Shown: positions 1 through 4,955 of the stretch, one piece after another | Numbering within the stretch: the first letter of the stretch is position 1 | How the letters are laid out: the number at the start of each line of letters is the position of its first letter | Made by a program: the position numbers and the translations under genes | Notes under the pieces: model-generated | What the model was told of the DNA's origin: nothing | Databases searched by the model: none | The model's input: the letters and a program-made list of their open reading frames with translations, nothing else | Source: Planctomycetaceae bacterium | Lineage (GTDB): Bacteria; Planctomycetota; Planctomycetia; Planctomycetales; Planctomycetaceae | Assembly (NCBI GenBank): GCA_947479075.1 | Contig: CANJZR010000259.1 | Location: 1 to 5,982 of the forward strand | DNA: 5,982 bases | Reading direction: 5' to 3'

Positions 1-2
1 AT

Positions 3-263
3 CCACACTGGGTTTTGGGAGTGGTTGTGCTGCTCTGGGGGGCGACTGCCTTCCTGGCTGTGTGGGTCTCGACGAGAATCGGCCGAATCGCTGCGGGAAT
101 CGTGGTCGCTCTGCTGTTGATCGCAGCCGTGGTATTCAATGTTGCTATGCTGCCGTATCCGGTCTGGTTTAAGGCTGTGATGCCCGTTGCCATGCTGGGA
201 GCGTGCATACTCGGGATCCGTCGGGTTCGCCCCGCTATATCGATTGAGTCGAGTGCCTCTTGA
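3..263 (+). CDS. C-terminal fragment of a small multi-spanning membrane protein (partial, runs off the left edge)
   Basis: The reading frame is open from the left edge and ends at TGA 261-263, so about 86 codons of the 3' end are visible. The frame is clearly hydrophobic, with three candidate membrane segments: VVVLLWGATAFLAVWV, then IVVALLLIAAVVFNVAML, then AVMPVAMLGACILGI. These are separated by short basic or polar turns (STRIGRI and PYPVWFK). It ends in a cytoplasm-like basic tail (IRRVRP) followed by a Ser-rich end. A TTG at 15 could serve as a start, but the frame continues upstream without a stop and no Shine-Dalgarno sequence is visible before it. I therefore treat this as the end of a longer gene. 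No family is recognised and no function is proposed. It is followed by a 123-bp spacer before the U32 gene, so cotranscription is possible but not shown. Confidence 0.6.
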   Translation, partial: PHWVLGVVVLLWGATAFLAVWVSTRIGRIAAGIVVALLLIAAVVFNVAMLPYPVWFKAVMPVAMLGACILGIRRVRPAISIESSAS

Positions 264-350
264 TCTGTTGAAATTCAATCGATTGCCTGGCCCGAATTTG
301 ATTTCTCCTCATTCGTAGATGGTTTACTACGGAGATGTCCCCGGAGCCGG

Positions 351-356
351 TACAAT
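351..356 (+). promoter_or_regulatory. Possible -10 element upstream of the U32 gene
   Basis: TACAAT matches the sigma70-type consensus TATAAT at five of six positions. It would place a transcript start near 363 and give a leader of about 24 nt before the ATG at 387. No good -35 hexamer lies 16-18 bp upstream. The nearest T-rich match (TTTACT, 323-328) is 22 bp away, so this is a weak call. Just before the ATG, GGTGG (376-380) with a 6-nt spacer is a modest ribosome binding site. Confidence 0.3.
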
Positions 357-386
357 GGGTTACCAAACTCATATCGGTGGCTTCCC

Positions 387-2900
387 ATGTCTGTATCTCC
401 CCGTTCCCGTCCCGAACTTCTCGCCCCGGCGGGGTCGCTGGAGTGCATTCGTGCGGCGGTCGAGAACGGAGCCGATGCGGTCTATTTCGGGCTCGATGTT
501 GGATTCAATGCCCGGGCACGAGCAGCGAACTTCCCGGTGGAGCAGCTGCCGGAGACGATGGCCGAGCTGCATCGGCGGGGCGTGAAGGGGTATGTGACCC
601 TCAACACGCTGATCTTCTCGAATGAACTGCCCGAGGTCGAAGCGCTGGTGCGGAAGATCTCCGAGGCCGGAGTCGACGCGTTACTGGTTCAGGATCTGGG
701 CGTGGCGCGACTGATCCGGGCGATCTGTCCCGACTTGCCCATGCATGCCTCGACCCAGATGACGCTGACCAGTGCCGAGTGCATCGAGGTCGCGCGCCAA
801 CTCGGCATCACGCGGGTCGTGCTCCCGCGAGAGCTGTCGATCGATGAGATGCGGGAGATTCACACAGCCACGTCGATCGAGCTGGAGGCCTTCGTCCACG
901 GGGCGCTGTGCGTGGCGTATTCGGGCCAGTGCCTGACCAGCGAATCACTCGGCGGGCGGAGTGCGAATCGCGGACAGTGTGCGCAGGCCTGCCGCCTGCC
1001 CTATGACGTGATCTGTGACGGAGAAGATGTCGAGTTGCGCGAACAGAAGTACCTGCTCAGCCCGCAGGATCTGTCAGCGATCGAGTACTCGCCCGATCTG
1101 ATCGATGCGGGGATCAAGTCGTTCAAGATCGAAGGTCGGCTCAAGACGCCCGAGTATGTCGCGAACATTACTCGGCATTACCGCAGTGCGATCGACACTG
1201 CGATGGCGGGACATCCAGTCGTCATCACCCCGGCTGACAAACGCGAGATGGAGCTGTCGTTCTCTCGCGGCTTTTCGCCCGGCTGGCTCGAAGGCAACGA
1301 TCACAAGCGACTGGTTCCCGGCCTCAGCTCCGCCAAACGTGGCGTGTTTCTAGGCCAAGTCGTCGACACGGGGCGCGGGGCGGTGCGAATCCAGCTGGCA
1401 TCGCCGGTCGCCAAGGGGGATGGTCTGGTCTTCGAGGGTGACCGCGTCGCTCAAACCGAGCAGGGGGGCCGGGTGTATGGCATCCGCCGTCGCGGCTTGC
1501 GGGTCGAAGGGACGGTCACCTCGGGGCTCGTCGACCTGGAGTTCGCCCGCGATTCCATCGACTTCGACCAGCTGTGGGTCGGGCAGGGGGTGTGGAAGAC
1601 CGACGATCCCCAGCTGAACTCGCGGCTGCGGAAGACCTTCACGGGTGCCGATCCACTACGGCGAGTTCCAGTCGAGTTTGAAGTGCGTGCCGTCGTCGGC
1701 GAACCGCTCAACGTCACAGCTCGAACAGACGCTGGTGTCTCGGTGAGTGTCACCAGCGATCAACCTCTGGAAGCGGCTCGCAAGCACCCGCTGACGGAAG
1801 AGATCCTGCGGGAACAGCTGTCGCGACTCGGGGCGAGTCCGTATGAGCTGGGCCAGTTGCGAGCAGAGATTAGCGGCGGGCCGATGGTTCCGTTGAGTGT
1901 CCTGTCGAAGTTGCGGCAGGGATTGATCGAGGAGTTGTTGGTGCGATCGGGAGATCCTCCAGTGCGGAGGATCTCCAGTGAGCCTGTGTTGACCGCGCTG
2001 CGTCAGACGCTGCCCCCGCGCGAGGAGCAGACTCAGGAACCGGTGCGGCTCGCCTTGCTCTGCCGATCAATCAAGCAGATCGACACCGCTCTCTCAGCAG
2101 GTGAGCGCAATCTGCTGGCCGACTTCCAGGAGATCAAGGAATACAGCTACGCCATCGATATGGCCCGACAGGCCAAGGCCCGACTGCTGATCGCGACGCC
2201 CCGCATCCAGAAACCTGGCGAGATGGGAATCTTCCGCGTGATGGCCAAGACTCAGCCGGACGGGTTCCTGGTCCGGAATCTGGCGGGGATGGCGTTCTGT
2301 GCGGAAGAGCAGATTCCGTTCGTGGCTGACTACTCGCTCAACGTGACGAACGAACTCACCGCTCAGTTCCTGATGGACCAGGGAGCGAGCTGGCTCACCG
2401 CATCCTATGACCTGAATCGTGATCAGCTGTTGCAGCTGGTCGAGTCGGTGCCTCCGCAGTGGCTGGAAGTCGTGATTCACCAGCACATGCCGATGTTCCA
2501 CATGGAGCACTGCGTTTTCTGTGCGGTGCTGTCACCCGGCACGAACAAGACCAACTGCGGCCGCCCGTGCGACGTGCACCAGGTGGAGCTGCGTGATCGA
2601 GTCGGGATGGAACACCCGCTGAAGGCCGATGTCGGCTGCCGAAATACGCTGTATAACGCGACGCCGCAGAGTTCCGCCGAGGTGGTGGCTGACTTGATCC
2701 GACGCGGCATTCGTCAGTTCCGGATCGAGTTCCTGAACGACAGCCCCAGCGAGATGCGGCAGGTCATCCGTTGCTACCGCGACCTGCTGGCTGGAAAAAC
2801 ATCCGGCTCGGAGGTGTGGGTCACTCTGGAAGCCATGAACCGCGTTGGCGTCACGCGCGGGACCCTGGAAGAGCGGCGTAATCCTTTGGCCATATTGTAA
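387..2900 (+). CDS. Long-form peptidase U32 family protein, RlhA/YdcP-like (probable 23S rRNA cytidine hydroxylation enzyme)
   Basis: This 837-residue protein begins at ATG 387, with the typical U32 opening RPELLAPAGSLE at residues 8-19. The U32 signature spans about 165-185, with FVHGALC and YSGQC and cysteines C175 and C182. It is followed by GGRSANRGQCAQACRLPY (C198, C202) and IKSFKIEGR (243-251). From memory, these closely match E. coli RlhA rather than TrhP, UbiU or UbiV. Family members carry an Fe-S cluster on such cysteines. RlhA makes 5-hydroxycytidine at 23S position 2501 with a prephenate-dependent mechanism. The middle part (about 380-515) fits DUF3656. E. coli RlhA is about 650 residues, so this protein has about 180 extra. 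The region from about 554 to 800 looks like a second U32-type barrel half: DYSLNVTNE at 648-656, then C709, C712, C724, C728 and C751. It is probably cytoplasmic, with no signal peptide. The U32 family call is firm. The exact substrate is inferred, and despite the family name no protease motif is seen. Confidence 0.9.
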   Translation: MSVSPRSRPELLAPAGSLECIRAAVENGADAVYFGLDVGFNARARAANFPVEQLPETMAELHRRGVKGYVTLNTLIFSNELPEVEALVRKISEAGVDALLVQDLGVARLIRAICPDLPMHASTQMTLTSAECIEVARQLGITRVVLPRELSIDEMREIHTATSIELEAFVHGALCVAYSGQCLTSESLGGRSANRGQCAQACRLPYDVICDGEDVELREQKYLLSPQDLSAIEYSPDLIDAGIKSFKIEGRLKTPEYVANITRHYRSAIDTAMAGHPVVITPADKREMELSFSRGFSPGWLEGNDHKRLVPGLSSAKRGVFLGQVVDTGRGAVRIQLASPVAKGDGLVFEGDRVAQTEQGGRVYGIRRRGLRVEGTVTSGLVDLEFARDSIDFDQLWVGQGVWKTDDPQLNSRLRKTFTGADPLRRVPVEFEVRAVVGEPLNVTARTDAGVSVSVTSDQPLEAARKHPLTEEILREQLSRLGASPYELGQLRAEISGGPMVPLSVLSKLRQGLIEELLVRSGDPPVRRISSEPVLTALRQTLPPREEQTQEPVRLALLCRSIKQIDTALSAGERNLLADFQEIKEYSYAIDMARQAKARLLIATPRIQKPGEMGIFRVMAKTQPDGFLVRNLAGMAFCAEEQIPFVADYSLNVTNELTAQFLMDQGASWLTASYDLNRDQLLQLVESVPPQWLEVVIHQHMPMFHMEHCVFCAVLSPGTNKTNCGRPCDVHQVELRDRVGMEHPLKADVGCRNTLYNATPQSSAEVVADLIRRGIRQFRIEFLNDSPSEMRQVIRCYRDLLAGKTSGSEVWVTLEAMNRVGVTRGTLEERRNPLAIL
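1950..1976. repeat. Perfect 11-bp inverted repeat with 5-nt loop inside the U32 gene
   Basis: GGAGATCCTCC (1950-1960) and GGAGGATCTCC (1966-1976) are exact reverse complements separated by AGTGC. The block also contains an 8-bp direct repeat, CTCCAGTG, at 1957-1964 and 1973-1980. It encodes roughly residues 522-530, between the DUF3656-like region and the C-terminal half, without breaking the frame. It could form a strong mRNA hairpin, or it may be the trace of a small local duplication. Confidence 0.75.
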
Positions 2901-2921
2901 GTGCAGGGACTTCGGTAGGCC

Positions 2922-2943
2922 GGACAGACAAGAATGTCTGTCC
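2922..2943. repeat. Intergenic palindrome of the dispersed planctomycete type (9-bp stem, AGAA loop)
   Basis: GGACAGACA (2922-2930) and TGTCTGTCC (2935-2943) are perfect reverse complements around AGAA. It lies 22 bp past the U32 stop and 73 bp past the end of the convergent porin gene. From memory, near-identical GGACAGACA/TGTCTGTCC palindromes are common between genes in planctomycete genomes, so I read it as a REP-like dispersed repeat. It may also help terminate transcription or protect 3' ends for both convergent genes, but no T-run follows directly on either strand. Confidence 0.6.
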
Positions 2944-2961
2944 CACTGGAGGACAATAGTT

Positions 2962-2985
2962 GAACAGGGAGTTCCGTTTGTTTTT
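2962..2985 (+). terminator. Weak candidate intrinsic terminator of the U32 gene
   Basis: GAAC (2962-2965) and GTTC (2971-2974) form only a 4-bp stem around AGGGA. They are followed after CG by the T-rich tract TTTGTTTTT (2977-2985). The tract is well placed for a + strand terminator about 62-85 nt after the stop, but the stem is short. The stronger palindrome lies 19 bp upstream. No comparable signal is seen for the porin transcript on the - strand. Confidence 0.3.
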
Positions 2986-3015
2986 AGGCAAGTGGTGAGA
3001 GAACTCGAGTCGGCC

Positions 3016-4563
3016 CTAGAAGTCGATGGCCAGACGCGTTCCGAATCCATTCGCGATTCCATTCAGGCCGCGCGGCGGTCCAACGGTGGGCGGGGTGCCT
3101 TTCGCTAAGACATAGTTGAACTGGAACTTCATGTTCGGGTTCAGGAACCAGTTCAGGCCGAGGGTCACGTCCTGCAGGATTCCGCCATCAACGCTCGTCG
3201 TTTTCAGGTCAGTGCGAGTAAATCGGGCTCCGACTTGCCACGCCCCGAGTCCTTTTCCCCATTTGAAGTTTTCATTGGGAATCACACGGGTAAAGACGCC
3301 CTGCTTGCGTTCGTATGGACGAGTCTCACCCGTCAGGAAGTACAGCCCCTCGACATAGAACGAGTTGACGTAGGCTGTCCCGAGGTTCACGCCAGCGAGA
3401 GGGCCATATGGTACGACCGTGTTGTTTGTCCACGAGTTCATCAGCTCGGACTGAAAGTTGAACGGACCATAGTTGCCGGCCAGTTCCAGCCCGAGCAGAT
3501 TCTGGTGGGTGCATTCGAATGTCAACGTGTCGATGAAGATCGGGTTGATGCCGCTGGGGGCTCCGTTTCTCAACGACGGACGTGAACGGTAGCGCAAGAC
3601 GCCGTTGTTCGGGTCCCGCATGCTCCCCGCGATACCGAGGTGCAATAGAGTGTCACCATCGTCTTCGTAGATTGGCAGGTAGGTCCCACGGCTCGTCCAG
3701 ACGTACTCGCCGTCGCCGTAGCCGTTATCAAAGATGTTGGTGGTGTTCTTGAAGAATCCTGTGGCCCAGGTTCCGTGCTCTTCGTCGTAGGTGTTCCAGG
3801 CCTGAATGCCGGGGAGGAATCCGTTGTTAAATGCTCCCGTGAACGTGTCCTGAATCGGGGTTCGCTCCATGAACTCGAGGAAGCGGCTGCTGGTCAGGTG
3901 CTCCATCCCGATGGGGTCTTTGAAACTTCCGATCTTGAGATTGCCGATCCACGGGACCTGCTTGATGTTGATCCAGAGATCGGTAACCGCAGTGACCGTG
4001 GCGTGATTGGTTTCGGACGCGATCTCACCGGGGTTGATGTTGAATTCGTTGACGAAGTCGTACTCCGCAGCGAAGTCGAAGATTTCGTACATCGTGCCAT
4101 CCACGCGGAGACGGCCTCGCCGCAGGTTGACGGCGTCCTGGGCTTTGGCACCCCCGGTGTTATTGAACGACTCACTGTTCTGATAGAAGACCGAGTCGAG
4201 CTGAGCGCGACCGCCGACGTGGATCTTGAACGCCTTGTTGTTGCTGTTGAGTTCCATCCCATAGTTCCATTTGCCAGTCATGCCAATGGGGTCGACGGGG
4301 GTGGGCGGGGCGGCGACGGGACGGGCCTTCAGCATCTCGATCTCTTGTTCGAGTGCATTCAATCGGTCATTCAGCGAGTCGGTGACTGGTGTCGAAGTAT
4401 CGACGTTATCTTCAAACAGGACTGGTTCCTGAACGCTCAATGTTTCGTCGTCCTCTTGCGCAAAGAGGCGATTGTGATCAACTGTCCACTCGCACGCGAG
4501 CAGTGCCAGAATCACGAAGGCGAGACGTTGCAAGGTGTTCGTCCTTGGCAGGAGTGAGTTCAC
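3016..4563 (-). CDS. Outer-membrane beta-barrel porin of the phosphate-selective OprO/OprP type
   Basis: This 515-residue protein is read leftward from GTG (4563-4561) to TAG (3018-3016). It has an N-terminal export signal with hydrophobic core LAFVILALLA (14-23). A short heptad-like helix, SLNDRLNALEQEIEMLKA (63-80), and a Pro-rich linker follow. The barrel starts near GGRAQLDSVFY (117-127). Family-type motifs are RRGRLRVDGTMYEIFDFAAE (148-167), IGSFKDPIGME (211-221), FMERTP (231-236) and GAWQVGARFT (440-449). The protein ends in LAIDF, with the terminal Phe expected of a BAM-recognised beta-signal. This fits the Porin_O_P family, trimeric diffusion channels for anions such as phosphate; actual selectivity cannot be read here. 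The coiled coil may aid trimerisation or reach toward peptidoglycan (inference). It is a single-gene unit, convergent with the U32 gene and divergent from the LRR gene. The start could instead be a TTG at 4533. Confidence 0.88.
   Translation of the reverse strand: MNSLLPRTNTLQRLAFVILALLACEWTVDHNRLFAQEDDETLSVQEPVLFEDNVDTSTPVTDSLNDRLNALEQEIEMLKARPVAAPPTPVDPIGMTGKWNYGMELNSNNKAFKIHVGGRAQLDSVFYQNSESFNNTGGAKAQDAVNLRRGRLRVDGTMYEIFDFAAEYDFVNEFNINPGEIASETNHATVTAVTDLWINIKQVPWIGNLKIGSFKDPIGMEHLTSSRFLEFMERTPIQDTFTGAFNNGFLPGIQAWNTYDEEHGTWATGFFKNTTNIFDNGYGDGEYVWTSRGTYLPIYEDDGDTLLHLGIAGSMRDPNNGVLRYRSRPSLRNGAPSGINPIFIDTLTFECTHQNLLGLELAGNYGPFNFQSELMNSWTNNTVVPYGPLAGVNLGTAYVNSFYVEGLYFLTGETRPYERKQGVFTRVIPNENFKWGKGLGAWQVGARFTRTDLKTTSVDGGILQDVTLGLNWFLNPNMKFQFNYVLAKGTPPTVGPPRGLNGIANGFGTRLAIDF
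4542..4546 (-). promoter_or_regulatory. Ribosome binding site supporting an alternative TTG start for the porin (4533)
   Basis: On the - strand AAGGA (4546-4542) sits 8 nt before TTG (4533-4531), which is codon 11 of the longer GTG-started frame. The upstream GTG has only a weak GGA about 10 nt away. Starting at TTG gives a compact signal peptide, MQRLAFVILALLACEW. No in-frame ATG exists before residue 78, so the real start must be one of these non-ATG codons. Confidence 0.45.
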
Positions 4564-4601
4564 GGTAAACAGTTCCAGCGATGTCGCAGAAAAACGCCCG
4601 C

Positions 4602-4631
4602 ATAATCAATCGAACTCGTACAACCGGTCAA
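4602..4631 (-). promoter_or_regulatory. Candidate sigma70-type promoter of the porin gene
   Basis: Read on the - strand, TTGACC (4631-4626) matches the -35 consensus at five of six positions. It is separated by 18 bp from GATTAT (4607-4602), a four-of-six match to the -10. Transcription would start near 4595, about 30 nt before the GTG at 4563. A perfect TTGACA (4657-4652) lies 26 bp further upstream but has no suitable -10 at 16-18 bp. Confidence 0.45.
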
Positions 4632-4753
4632 AGCATTAGGACCCGCTTAGGTGTCAAACTTGATGCAATTGGACTTTTGAAGTGCTCAATAAATAACTTG
4701 GGTAAAATTTGCGGCCTGGATTAAGCTTGCTGGGGCACCTCCTAGGGCACGCC

Positions 4754-4775
4754 AGTCAGCTGCTTGGTGCTGACT
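4754..4775 (+). other. Small hairpin in the putative LRR gene leader
   Basis: AGTCAGC (4754-4760) and GCTGACT (4769-4775) form a perfect 7-bp stem with an 8-nt loop. A second, weaker stem using the same core, TCAGC/GCTGA, occurs at 4796-4815. Another TCAGC lies at 4842-4846. The role is unknown; the elements match no riboswitch class that I recognise. Confidence 0.35.
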
Positions 4776-4890
4776 TTCCGGCAATATATGCGGCTTCAGC
4801 CTCGGTTTCTGCTGATGGGGCGAGTCCCGTGCAAGGGGTGGTCAGCTGGCCAGTCTGGCGGGATGATCTTTCACTTCCCCGTGGCGGCGG

Positions 4891-4896
4891 TATTAT
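4891..4896 (+). promoter_or_regulatory. Possible -10 element for the LRR lipoprotein gene
   Basis: TATTAT matches TATAAT at five of six positions and lies 59 bp before the GTG start, a reasonable leader length. The -35 region at 16-17 bp spacing (TTTCAC, 4869-4874) is poor. A rival is TAAAAT at 4703-4708, which would give a leader of about 240 nt containing the hairpins described for this region. Confidence 0.25.
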
Positions 4897-4944
4897 CCGG
4901 GAATGTTTTCAGTTTGCGGGCAGTTCGTCATTCTCCCCCATGAA

Positions 4945-4948
4945 GAGG
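4945..4948 (+). promoter_or_regulatory. Ribosome binding site of the LRR lipoprotein gene
   Basis: GAGG, within the wider AAGAGGTG (4943-4950) complementary to the 16S anti-Shine-Dalgarno sequence, ends 7 nt before GTG 4956. It fixes the GTG start, which is also the codon that begins a proper lipoprotein signal peptide. The ATG at 4940 is in another frame. Confidence 0.6.
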
Positions 4949-4955
4949 TGTCATT

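Larger units (their letters stand above)
4564..4955. other. Divergent intergenic region between the porin and LRR lipoprotein genes
   Basis: This 392-bp stretch has no convincing gene. It holds a leftward promoter candidate (4602-4631) and an AT-rich patch at about 4655-4730 that includes TAAAAT (4703-4708). A short direct repeat GGGCAC occurs at 4733-4738 and 4745-4750. There are two small hairpins, AGTCAGC/GCTGACT (4754-4775) and TCAGC/GCTGA (4796-4815). A TATTAT -10-like element lies at 4891-4896, and the LRR ribosome binding site is at the right end. A frame running from 4709 into the LRR gene out of phase is not supported as coding. Confidence 0.6.

Noticed and set aside
268..285. Overlapping small palindromes TTGAAATTCAA and CAATCGATTG after the first gene
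   Set aside because: They are short and AT-rich with no T-run following. This is too weak to call a terminator or operator.
387..2900. Reading the U32 protein as a true collagenase or protease
   Set aside because: The family name is historical. The sequence matches RlhA-type RNA-modification members and shows cysteine motifs rather than a protease active site.
2532..3062. 176-codon - strand frame across the U32 3' end and the spacer
   Set aside because: It is antisense to the cysteine-rich end of U32. Its N-terminal part includes the translated dispersed palindrome, a common source of spurious proteins.
2845..3108. 87-codon + strand frame bridging the U32 end and the porin 3' end
   Set aside because: It overlaps both real genes and reads through the palindrome (producing DRQECLSH-like text), with no start signal.
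3775..4557. Long open frame of 260 codons on the + strand opposite the porin
   Set aside because: It is antisense to a well-supported porin with clear family motifs. Its translation has no recognisable domain and is typical of GC-rich shadow frames.
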